10,438 nucleotides of DNA from Chloroflexota bacterium (GTDB lineage: Bacteria > Chloroflexota > Anaerolineae > Anaerolineales > Villigracilaceae): assembly GCA_021812905.1 (NCBI GenBank), contig JAKAMM010000039.1:1-10438 (forward strand), written 5' to 3'. A program made the position numbers and the translations under genes. The first letter of the stretch is position 1, and each line of letters starts with the position of its first letter. Below, in pieces: positions 1 to 5,562 of the stretch. The notes beneath the pieces were generated by a model. It saw only the letters and a program-made list of their open reading frames with translations. It ran no database searches and had not been told where the DNA came from.

Positions 1-518
1 ACGATCGGGCAGACAACGATCTCAATTGGGAAATTCAGATCGTGCGTCATCTGGCGGATAACGACAGCTTGTTGAGCGTCTTTTTGTCCGAAGTAGGCCT
101 TCGTCGGCTGGACAGCATTGAACAGTTTGGAAACAACGGTCGTGACACCGCGGAAGTGGCCGGGGCGCATCGAACCTTCGAGCGGGCGCGTCATTTTCTC
201 GACTTCGATCCACGTCTGGAAGCCGGGAGGATACATCACTTCGGGCGTGGGCGTCCACACCAAATCCACGCCGACAGATTCGAGCAGGTGCAGATCACGC
301 TCGAGGTCGCGCGGATATTTGGACAGATCATCGGTTGGGGCGAACTGCGTGGGATTGACGAAGATGCTCACAACCACAGCCTTACATTCGGCCTTTGCGC
401 GGCGGGTGAGGGAGAGATGCCCCTCGTGCAGATATCCCATCGTTGGCACGAGTCCCACCGACCCGTCCAGAAGGAGGCGGGCGGTGTGTAATTCGTCGAG
501 TGTGGAAACAATCATCAT
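1..518 (-). CDS. panC: Pantoate--beta-alanine ligase (pantothenate synthetase), N-terminal part, cut by window edge
   Basis: PanC joins pantoate and beta-alanine with ATP, the last step of pantothenate (vitamin B5, CoA precursor) synthesis in the cytoplasm. Reading the minus strand from 518 gives about 172 codons without a stop, running off the left edge. The translation has the nucleotidylyltransferase signature [14 protein letters not shown], with the HIGH-type motif HEGH at residues 31-34. It also has [11 protein letters not shown], the pantoate-binding stretch [13 protein letters not shown] near residue 117, and YFGQKDAQQ near 142, all typical of PanC. The full protein is usually about 280 residues, so roughly the last 110 lie outside. 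The start could be the ATG at 518 or the adjacent one at 515. No good SD precedes it; instead an 8-bp unit (CCGAAATT on the plus strand) occurs twice in tandem at 522-537. It is divergent from the small-protein gene at 602, with only 83 bp between them. Confidence 0.96.
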   Translation of the reverse strand, partial: MMIVSTLDELHTARLLLDGSVGLVPTMGYLHEGHLSLTRRAKAECKAVVVSIFVNPTQFAPTDDLSKYPRDLERDLHLLESVGVDLVWTPTPEVMYPPGFQTWIEVEKMTRPLEGSMRPGHFRGVTTVVSKLFNAVQPTKAYFGQKDAQQAVVIRQMTHDLNFPIEIVVCPI

Positions 519-542
519 GATCCGAAATTCCGAAATTCCCTG

Positions 543-570
543 TTGACAGATAGAAAATATGTGCTACACT
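543..570 (+). promoter_or_regulatory. Sigma70-type promoter of the 65-aa gene
   Basis: A perfect -35 box TTGACA lies at 543-548. A 16-bp spacer follows, then -10 TACACT at 565-570, preceded by TGC at 562-564, which gives an extended -10. The expected transcription start is near 577, inside the palindrome that follows. This is the best promoter match on the plus strand in this window. Confidence 0.8.
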
Positions 571-590
571 TTTATTGTCTTACAATAAAA
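570..590. promoter_or_regulatory. Perfect 9-3-9 palindrome between -10 and SD (operator candidate)
   Basis: TTTTATTGT (570-578) and ACAATAAAA (582-590) are perfect reverse complements around the spacer CTT. The palindrome begins at the last base of the -10 box, covers the expected transcription start and ends directly against the SD AGGAG (591-595). That is a classic repressor-operator position. In RNA it would form an A/U-rich hairpin abutting the SD. The regulator is unknown and the sequence fits no operator I can name with confidence. Confidence 0.6.
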
Positions 591-601
591 AGGAGATATA
601 A

Positions 602-799
602 ATGGCTTACGCTTTTACTAATTCTAAAGGTCAGACATATTTTTTACACGCCAAGGTCATCACAAGTTCGACCGGGAAGGAACGAAAATTGTACTTCTTC
701 TCGCGCGAGGTCAAAGATGGCGCCGTGGATGAAGTGCCTGCGGGCTACACCGTGGCTGAAATGAAAACCGGCCTGCCCTCTCTCAAAAAAGCAGTATAA
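602..799 (+). CDS. Small conserved-looking protein of unknown function, 65 aa
   Basis: The start is well supported: SD AGGAG at 591-595 lies 6 nt before the ATG, with a strong promoter upstream. The product is basic and soluble, with no signal peptide, membrane segment or Cys/His metal site. It begins MAYAFTNSKGQTYFLHAK, has an aromatic segment KLYFFSREVK (about residues 28-37), then VPAGYTVAEMKTGLPSLKK at the C-terminus. The layout suggests a small beta-rich fold. I have the impression of similar short proteins in Chloroflexota and other environmental bacteria, without a known function. The strong promoter, good SD and operator-like palindrome suggest a highly expressed and regulated gene. 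It looks monocistronic: ssb follows 139 bp later with its own SD. Confidence 0.85.
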   Translation: MAYAFTNSKGQTYFLHAKVITSSTGKERKLYFFSREVKDGAVDEVPAGYTVAEMKTGLPSLKKAV

Positions 800-835
800 C
801 CCCGTTCGGAATGGTTTTGGGGCCTGAATGAAAAT

Positions 836-912
836 ACAAAGGAGCCGCAGAGAAGCAAAGATGAATATAATGAAAATTCATGAAAATCCGAGTTAATCCG
901 CGGCTTCTTTGT
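836..912. repeat. Long inverted repeat between small-protein gene and ssb
   Basis: ACAAAGGAGCCGC (836-848) pairs with GCGGCTTCTTTGT (900-912) over 13 positions with a single G-U, around a 51-nt interior. The right arm is followed by TTAATAAAA, a weak T tract, so it could act as a poor terminator for the small-protein gene. The interior carries AATCCGAGTTAATCCGCGG, made of repeated ATCCG-type words. That looks like a decayed copy of the short dispersed intergenic repeats common in environmental genomes. A MITE-like or REP-like origin is inference. Confidence 0.5.
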
Positions 913-938
913 TTAATAAAACCCCATAGGAGGAGTCA

Positions 939-1319
939 ATGCCAGCACTAAACCGTGTACAACTGATCGGACGTCTCGGCAAGGAACCCGAGACGCGCTT
1001 CACCCCCAACGGCAAGAAAGTGACCCATTTCAGCATCGCCGTTTCGCAACGTCGGAAAAGCGGAAGTGAAACCAAGGAATACACTGAATGGGTTTACATC
1101 GAAGCCTGGGGACGATTGGCCGAAGTCTGCGAGCAGTATCTCAAAAAAGGCAGTTTGATCTATCTAGAGGGACGGCTCAAGACGGATAAATATGAGGATA
1201 AAGGCGAGACCAAATATTCAACCAAAGTTGTTGCCTTGCTTTTGCAGTTCCTCGACAAGAAACCAGCCGAGGAACCTGTCATGGCGGTTGATGAGGAACA
1301 AACCGATTACGAAGCTTAG
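939..1319 (+). CDS. ssb: Single-stranded DNA-binding protein, short form
   Basis: SSB coats single-stranded DNA during replication, repair and recombination and usually works as a tetramer of OB folds. The 126-aa product has the family N-terminus LNRVQLIGRLGKEPETRFTP, the strand VTHFSIAVSQ (28-37), and TEWVYIEAWGRLAE (49-62) with the conserved tryptophans. GSLIYLEGRL (71-80) and a final OB strand ending near residue 106 follow. The start is fixed by AGGAGGAG at 928-935 just before the ATG. After the OB fold only about 20 residues remain, ending EEQTDYEA. This tail is acidic but lacks the Gly/Pro-rich linker and the terminal DDDIPF-like tip with Phe that recruits partner proteins in most bacterial SSBs. 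It may be a second, specialised SSB or a lineage variant. Confidence 0.93.
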   Translation: MPALNRVQLIGRLGKEPETRFTPNGKKVTHFSIAVSQRRKSGSETKEYTEWVYIEAWGRLAEVCEQYLKKGSLIYLEGRLKTDKYEDKGETKYSTKVVALLLQFLDKKPAEEPVMAVDEEQTDYEA

Positions 1320-1327
1320 AATTTTAC

Positions 1328-1366
1328 AGGAGGGGCTGTCTAAAAAGGGAATAGGCAGCCCCTCCT
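1328..1366. repeat. Hairpin GGGGCTGTCTAAAAAG..., possible left end of a MITE-like element
   Basis: AGGAGGGGCTGTC (1328-1340) pairs with GGCAGCCCCTCCT (1354-1366) over 13 positions with one G-U, around a 13-nt loop (1341-1353). It starts 9 nt after the ssb stop, so it may form at the 3' end of the ssb mRNA, but no U tract follows. The motif TGTCTAAAAAGGG (1337-1349) recurs in inverted orientation at 1562-1574. GGGGCTGTCTAAAAAG-type ends are known from several IS families, which makes a transposon-end origin plausible. Confidence 0.5.
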
Positions 1367-1483
1367 CAAAAGGGGAAAAGTTTAATACAATTGGGGAATG
1401 AACAATGGACAAATCAGCAGAAATACGAAGAACAAGAGCGCATTCTGAACGGACGCAATAGTTATTCAAAAACGGACCCAATT

Positions 1484-1521
1484 TACAAAAACTGGCGATC
1501 TAATGACCGCCAGTTTTTGTA
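1484..1521. terminator. Bidirectional rho-independent terminator
   Basis: TACAAAAACTGGCG (1484-1497) and CGCCAGTTTTTGTA (1508-1521) form a perfect 14-bp stem around a 10-nt loop. The arms supply a T run on both strands, so the site can stop transcription from ssb (plus) and from dnaN (minus), which converge here. It lies about 90 bp beyond the dnaN stop codon. Confidence 0.85.
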
Positions 1522-1560
1522 TCGCTTGTCGTCTCCTGCCTATTCTTGCCCGATTTTGCT

Positions 1561-1583
1561 CCCCTTTTTAGACAACCTCTGCT
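1561..1583. repeat. Inverted partner of the 1328-1350 sequence
   Basis: Read on the minus strand, this stretch (AGCAGAGGTTGTC then TAAAAAGGGG) matches 1328-1350 at 19 of 23 positions, including 13 consecutive identities. The two copies bracket about 210 bp with no credible gene. It could be the right terminal inverted repeat of a small non-autonomous element lying between ssb and dnaN. No convincing target duplication was seen. Confidence 0.4.
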
Positions 1584-1607
1584 TTTTTAACTTTTAACCT
1601 ATAACTT

Positions 1608-2741
1608 TCAACCCAAGTGCATCGGCATGATGACGTGCAGGAATTGTTCATCACCGACCGGACGCACCACGCCGGGCGCATTCGGCGCAGACGTTTCCAG
1701 CGCAACGTTCGGCGTTTTGATAATTTCCAACGCCTCGCGCAGGAACTTCACATTGAAAGCAATTAGCACGCCGCCTCCATCCACCGTCGCTTCGACAATG
1801 GTCTCGTTCTTGCCGGTCTCTTCCGAAGCAGCGGAAACTTCAACTTCGCTGGGTTGTAATTCACCGTTCGAAGATCTGATATTCAGCCGTGCCACGTTCG
1901 AACCTTCGCGGGCGAAAATTTCAGCCTGTTTGCAAGCCTTGAGCAAGGAAGCCGTTGAAACCAACGTGCGCGAGGTGTACTTGCGCGGAATAATCTGCTG
2001 GTAATCGGGGAAGGTCCCATCAATCAATTGCGAGACAACTTCCACATCTTTAACACGGAACACCACCTGACCGCGTCCTTTTGGTAAAACCATATAGATT
2101 GGTTCTTCGCCATCCGAAGCAACACGCGCCAACTCAGTTAAGGCCCGCGCCGGAATGATCGCCGTCAGCGGAGTGGCAGCGGGCATGGATAAAACAGCCT
2201 TGCGGACAGAGAGTCTAAAACCGTCTGCGGCGGCCATCGTCAACTTATCTTTTTCAACTTGAATCAACACACCCATCAAAACCGGGCGGGCTTCATCCGT
2301 CGAAGCGGCAAAAGCCACCTGCTGGACCATCTCGCGGAAGTCGCCGACATTTAACTGCACAGCCCCTTCCAGGTCCGGAACGGGAACCGGCGGGAATTCC
2401 TGCGCATCGATGCCTTTGATATCATTCGTCGATGTTCCGCCGCGCACATTCAAAGTCTGCGTTTGAACGTCGAGCGAAAGCATCACCTGATCGACGGGCA
2501 AAGCATTGACCAGATCCGAAAACGTACGTGAAGGCACAGTGGTCGAGCCTTCCTGGTCAATGCGAGCCGGGATCCAACACGTGATGCCGAGTTCAAGATT
2601 GGTCGCGGAAAGACGCAAACGACCTTCATCCGAAGCGATCAACACGTTCGCCAGCACCGGCAACGTACTGCGCGGCGAAACTGCGCGGGACACAATGTTC
2701 AACCCGCGTGCCAGATTTTCTTGAAGGACGGTGACTTTCAT
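1608..2741 (-). CDS. dnaN: DNA polymerase III beta subunit (sliding clamp)
   Basis: DnaN dimerises into the ring that tethers the replicative polymerase and many repair proteins to DNA. The 377-aa product has the expected length and three-domain organisation. It starts MKVTVLQENLARGLNIV with the typical SPRSTLPVLANVLI segment. Middle-domain motifs include FAASTDEARPVLMGVLI and the DGFRLSV strand, and the protein ends with the family C-terminus VIMPMHLG. The start is supported by AGGAG about 7 nt upstream. It lies alone here: neither dnaA nor recF, its common neighbours, is in the window, and transcription from upstream is probably blocked by the terminator at 2795-2826. A promoter should therefore lie in the roughly 50 bp before the gene, but I see no strong box there. 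No damage or missing region is visible. Confidence 0.97.
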   Translation of the reverse strand: MKVTVLQENLARGLNIVSRAVSPRSTLPVLANVLIASDEGRLRLSATNLELGITCWIPARIDQEGSTTVPSRTFSDLVNALPVDQVMLSLDVQTQTLNVRGGTSTNDIKGIDAQEFPPVPVPDLEGAVQLNVGDFREMVQQVAFAASTDEARPVLMGVLIQVEKDKLTMAAADGFRLSVRKAVLSMPAATPLTAIIPARALTELARVASDGEEPIYMVLPKGRGQVVFRVKDVEVVSQLIDGTFPDYQQIIPRKYTSRTLVSTASLLKACKQAEIFAREGSNVARLNIRSSNGELQPSEVEVSAASEETGKNETIVEATVDGGGVLIAFNVKFLREALEIIKTPNVALETSAPNAPGVVRPVGDEQFLHVIMPMHLG

Positions 2742-2794
2742 AGTTGCTCTCCTGCGATAATTGCTGAATACAGTGCCATTTTACATCATTAAAT

Positions 2795-2826
2795 AAAAAG
2801 ACACGCCATTTTCGACGTGTCTTTTT
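2795..2826. terminator. Rho-independent terminator of the DUF5671 operon
   Basis: AAAAAGACACG (2795-2805) and CGTGTCTTTTT (2816-2826) form a perfect 11-bp stem with a 10-nt loop. On the minus strand it lies only 4 nt after the stop codon of the membrane-protein gene and ends in a run of T. It separates that operon from dnaN. Confidence 0.9.
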
Positions 2827-2830
2827 GATC

Positions 2831-4735
2831 TCATTGACCGGTGATCAACGAGATGCCAAGTGTAAGCAGCATGAATAAAAACTGCAACCCAAACAACGCC
2901 GCGGCAATGTAGACGGCAATCGTCCACGCCGAATTGCCTGCCTGTTGGCGGACTTCCTGACCTTCAGCCAGTTGACGAATTGCCTGCGCCGCCTGCTGGA
3001 CCGACTGCCTGCTGACTCCGCCTACCCAGATCAATCCTTTCGCTTCATTCGGGACGATGACGCGGCTTTTGTCAAAAGAGCCAATCCAATCTGGGGCATT
3101 TACTGCCAAACTCCCACTGAGAATCATCGCATCAAATTTTCCTGAAGGCTTTTCAGCGACAGGTGTCATCGTCACAGGCACGCTCGGCGCAAACTTTTTC
3201 AGCGCCGCTTGAACCGACTCGCCAAAGCCCTCACCCGAATCCACCACCAACACTTTGAACGCACTTTGTTTGGCAGACAGCGCATCCGCCGTGAATAGGC
3301 CATCGCGGCGCAGGACCATCAAATGGTAGATCAACAAGATTGCGAACAAAACCAATAATTGAAAATTATTCAAGACCGTGGAGAGAAATGTATTTTCAGT
3401 TTGTCCGGTCAGCAAAACTCGAATCAATTGAAAGACCAACGCCACCGCCGACGCCATGCCACCGATGACACCTGCAAACAGAGCCAGATACAAATACACA
3501 CGCCGAATAATGGACTGACGTGCGTGATCGCCAGTTTCATCTTTCGCAAAAGATTCGGCCTGCATCGGACGCCACGTCAGCAGCCAGAGCGGAAGCCATG
3601 CCGCCAGCAGGGAAATTGCCGTGGCCAGATCGCCGCGCATGACATCGTTGCTGAATAAATTTTGTCCGCCCGTCAGAAAATCAATCATGTATTTGATCAG
3701 CGTAAAAACGCCGATCAAGGCGCCGCCCAATCCCAACGCGGACAGAATGTAAAAATATACGCGCTTCATCCCGGCTCGACGGACAACATCGCCAACCGAT
3801 TCGATGTGACGCGTCAGCCAATGCCCGTAATATGCCCACACTGCGCCCAACGGCACGCCGATGGAAATGACTCCGCCAATTTGCTGGATAAAATCGGGAG
3901 TGGAAATATCCGCGCCGAGCAGTTTGGTGATAACGATGTTGACCAGCATGGACGAAGTTGTCAGCACGGTAATGACTCCACCCAGGGCGAGGATGTAGAG
4001 AATGCCGAGGCGTAGATTCGACTCTTTTTCCGCCGCGTCCGCCAAAGCGTCCTGAATGATGCGCCACGAGTAGAACCAGATCGGAGTCCCAACTATGAGC
4101 AAAGAAATCCCGTTGATCAGAGTCTCACGTCCGATATCGCCCAAAATATTGGATGGCACGTAGAACATAAACCGCAAAACCTGCTGTGCCCCAAAGATAA
4201 CCATGAGCAGGCTATAAAGAGTCCAGAGATAACGGTATAGCCTGCGGACATCGGCAAAATTTTCTTTGGAAGGCAAAGTCTTCCACTCGCCGCGCAGTAC
4301 ATTCCAGAAGTAAGCAGCCACCAGTCCATTCATCAGAATGGCAATGATATTATCGGGCACGGTCTGCGAACCGCCGATGATGGCACGCTCAGCAACAAGG
4401 TGAACGGTGGAAATAAAAGTGCGGTCAATCAACGCCAGCAAATTTTGGACAACGGGAATCAACGTGGCAAATAAAGCGGCATAAAGAAAAATAGCCCGCA
4501 AACTGGCGGTCTTCTCTTCTTCATCTTGAGACGATGAACGTTGTGCCCACAACCAATGGACGAGGAAGATCGGCACACCGACGAGCACCAAAGCCAGCGC
4601 TTGTGCCAGCGCTTCGGCTCCGCCACCGACGGTTTCATCAATGATCGAACGCAGCAGGCTGATAGAGCCCCATAATACGACCTCGAGGCTGATCAAAGCC
4701 ACCAAATAAAAGTACAAACGGCGAACGGTTTTCAT
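2831..4735 (-). CDS. Polytopic membrane protein with three tandem DUF5671-type units and a soluble C-terminal domain
   Basis: The 634-aa product resembles DUF5671 membrane proteins, whose function is unknown. A half-unit of about 80 residues recurs six times: it opens with an R/Y-rich helix start (RRLYFYL at 5, LRAIFLY at 79, RRLYRYL at 164, LRLGILY at 241, KRVYFYI at 324, RRVYLYL at 411) and usually closes with a G-P...W motif (GVPIFLVHW, GTPIWFYSW, GVPLGAVW, LPLWLLTW). This implies about 12 membrane helices. Residues about 490-595 are soluble, with alternating strands and helices (FKVLVVDSGEGFGESVQAAL, then KFDAMILSGS), perhaps Rossmann- or receiver-like. A last helix (604-631) follows. No catalytic motif is recognised. 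SD AAGGAT precedes the ATG, and the upstream gene ends 13 nt before it, so the two are co-transcribed. The soluble domain could sense or bind something, but that is speculation. Confidence 0.85.
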   Translation of the reverse strand: MKTVRRLYFYLVALISLEVVLWGSISLLRSIIDETVGGGAEALAQALALVLVGVPIFLVHWLWAQRSSSQDEEEKTASLRAIFLYAALFATLIPVVQNLLALIDRTFISTVHLVAERAIIGGSQTVPDNIIAILMNGLVAAYFWNVLRGEWKTLPSKENFADVRRLYRYLWTLYSLLMVIFGAQQVLRFMFYVPSNILGDIGRETLINGISLLIVGTPIWFYSWRIIQDALADAAEKESNLRLGILYILALGGVITVLTTSSMLVNIVITKLLGADISTPDFIQQIGGVISIGVPLGAVWAYYGHWLTRHIESVGDVVRRAGMKRVYFYILSALGLGGALIGVFTLIKYMIDFLTGGQNLFSNDVMRGDLATAISLLAAWLPLWLLTWRPMQAESFAKDETGDHARQSIIRRVYLYLALFAGVIGGMASAVALVFQLIRVLLTGQTENTFLSTVLNNFQLLVLFAILLIYHLMVLRRDGLFTADALSAKQSAFKVLVVDSGEGFGESVQAALKKFAPSVPVTMTPVAEKPSGKFDAMILSGSLAVNAPDWIGSFDKSRVIVPNEAKGLIWVGGVSRQSVQQAAQAIRQLAEGQEVRQQAGNSAWTIAVYIAAALFGLQFLFMLLTLGISLITGQ

Positions 4736-4748
4736 AATGTTATCCTTT

Positions 4749-5222
4749 TTATTTCGGCGGAGTTTGATACCAGCTGTAATCCCACAGGGTGTAGGCAGGC
4801 ATATTTGAAATCTTCCACGTGCCGTTTTGCGTCACGAGTTGCGCCGAACCAACATTGTTGTAACCAGTCGAAAATGGATCACTGGACGAATAGATCATGC
4901 TGACCTCAACCGTCGCATCCTCGCCAGTGATATCTACCTTCCCGATTTTTATCCCCGCACTGAATGGCGTTAGCGATCCAGTCGCAAAAGATTTGCGGAA
5001 CGCCTCGAAGGTTGGCTTGTTGTCGAGATCGGCCAGATAACCGTACGCTTTTTGATAATCTTTATTGAGCAAAGCCAGTACATAATTATGCACAACGCCA
5101 TCCGGCGCAGTTTCAGCAATATAAGTTTGTTTATCTTGTCGCGTAAAGAAAATTACCAGTGCGGTAACAATCAATACCGCGATACCGGTTAGAATTCCGG
5201 TTAGAAAGCGGTCCTGTTTCAT
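4749..5222 (-). CDS. Membrane-anchored small protein with an NTF2-like extracytoplasmic domain, 157 aa
   Basis: The chosen start is the ATG at 5222, because GGAGG lies 5 nt upstream and the promoter sits at 5247-5275; a longer reading from 5279 would start upstream of the promoter. The product opens MKQDRFLTGILTGIAVLIV, with one hydrophobic anchor (about residues 7-26). After that comes an outward domain of about 125 residues: VVHNYVLALLNKDYQKAYGYL, then FEAFRKSF, a beta-rich section, WKISNMPAY and the end WDYSWYQTPPK. The pattern of an initial helix pair, then an F..F helix and strands ending in W+I is that of DUF4878/NTF2-like domains, which usually bind small ligands or partner proteins. 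There is no lipobox Cys. It is the first gene of an operon with the DUF5671 protein and may be its accessory subunit (inference from co-transcription). Confidence 0.8.
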   Translation of the reverse strand: MKQDRFLTGILTGIAVLIVTALVIFFTRQDKQTYIAETAPDGVVHNYVLALLNKDYQKAYGYLADLDNKPTFEAFRKSFATGSLTPFSAGIKIGKVDITGEDATVEVSMIYSSSDPFSTGYNNVGSAQLVTQNGTWKISNMPAYTLWDYSWYQTPPK

Positions 5223-5246
5223 AAGCGCCTCCAAAGATTCAATTTC

Positions 5247-5275
5247 ATTGTATAAGGTTTGCCTGCAAATGACAA
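5247..5275 (-). promoter_or_regulatory. Sigma70-type promoter of the NTF2-like/DUF5671 operon
   Basis: On the minus strand, TTGTCA (5275-5270) and TACAAT (5252-5247) are separated by 17 bp, with one mismatch to consensus in each box. The -10 box ends 25 nt before the start codon at 5222, leaving a short leader that contains the GGAGG. Confidence 0.8.
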
Positions 5276-5323
5276 GCAAAAATCACAACCAGGATGCCTC
5301 TAATAAATGTGTTGCAAATCCCG

Positions 5324-5329
5324 TATAAT
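5324..5329 (+). promoter_or_regulatory. Possible -10 box for the plus-strand leader and R3H ATPase gene
   Basis: TATAAT is a perfect -10 hexamer in an AT-rich stretch, but no good -35 lies 16-18 bp upstream (TAATAA at 17 bp) and there is no extended TG. Transcription would start near 5336, the first base of the GTGTCT arm that closes the structured leader. That coincidence supports the call only modestly. Confidence 0.4.
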
Positions 5330-5334
5330 ATAAA

Positions 5335-5508
5335 GTGTCTTTTCAATAAAGCTGGGTTTGGGGTGTTTTGGACAGGCAAAGCCCGTCCAAAACACCTCAC
5401 TTCCCCCTTCTTTTGAGACACGATAAAAATAAACGATAGGCAGGTATGCCGACATGGTCATTCACAATTGAGTTTCCGTAAGCCGTCCGTTCGCGGGAAG
5501 CAGACGGC
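5335..5508 (+). ncRNA. Candidate structured leader RNA upstream of the R3H ATPase gene
   Basis: The 340-bp gap 5223-5562 has no gene apart from control sites but is rich in secondary structure. A 15-bp stem with one G-U joins 5359-5373 to 5385-5399; its core GGTGTTTTGGAC/GTCCAAAACACC is perfect, and a GGC-AAA-GCC top closes it. GTGTCT (5335-5340) can pair with AGACAC (5416-5421) to enclose it. A small GGCA/TGCC hairpin at 5439-5450 follows. Then 5482-5508 forms GCCG/CGGC around TCCG-TTCG-CGGG, with a UUCG tetraloop and an unpaired AAGCAGA side. No U tract follows any of these, so none is a simple terminator. I could not match it to a known riboswitch. It may be a regulatory leader, an independent sRNA or remnant repeats. 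Confidence 0.4.
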
Positions 5509-5562
5509 GCATGTAGAAAAATCCCCGTTGTTACAGTTACCTGTTCACAAAAAAAATAAACC

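Noticed and set aside
42..491. 149-codon plus-strand frame over the left edge
   Set aside because: It is antisense to the clear panC reading frame, whose minus-strand translation carries all the family motifs.
1391..1597. 68-codon plus-strand frame between ssb and dnaN
   Set aside because: It runs straight through the strong 1484-1521 terminator and the inverted repeat at 1561-1583, has no SD and shows no recognisable protein pattern. A shorter 18-codon frame from 1405 is equally unsupported.
3681..4067. 128-codon minus-strand frame inside the DUF5671 gene, and other overlapping frames in the ATPase gene
   Set aside because: These are shadows in other frames of long genes with clear domain content. 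They have Arg/Pro/Ser-rich or low-quality composition and no start signals.
5223..5279. 19-residue N-terminal extension of the NTF2-like protein
   Set aside because: The extension would start upstream of the -10 box, inside the promoter, and lacks an SD. The ATG at 5222 has GGAGG at the right distance.
5359..5450. Cyclic-di-GMP or other known riboswitch (GGCAAAGCC and GGCAGGTATGCC words)
   Set aside because: Only isolated short words resemble the GEMM consensus. The required stem order and tetraloop receptor are not found, and other common riboswitch cores are not recognised either.
5482..5508. SRP RNA apical domain (GGGAAGCAG resembles the conserved GGAAGCAG)
   Set aside because: The matching 5' side (UCAGG) and the GGAA-type loop are absent; the loop here is UUCG, and the flanking stem is too short.
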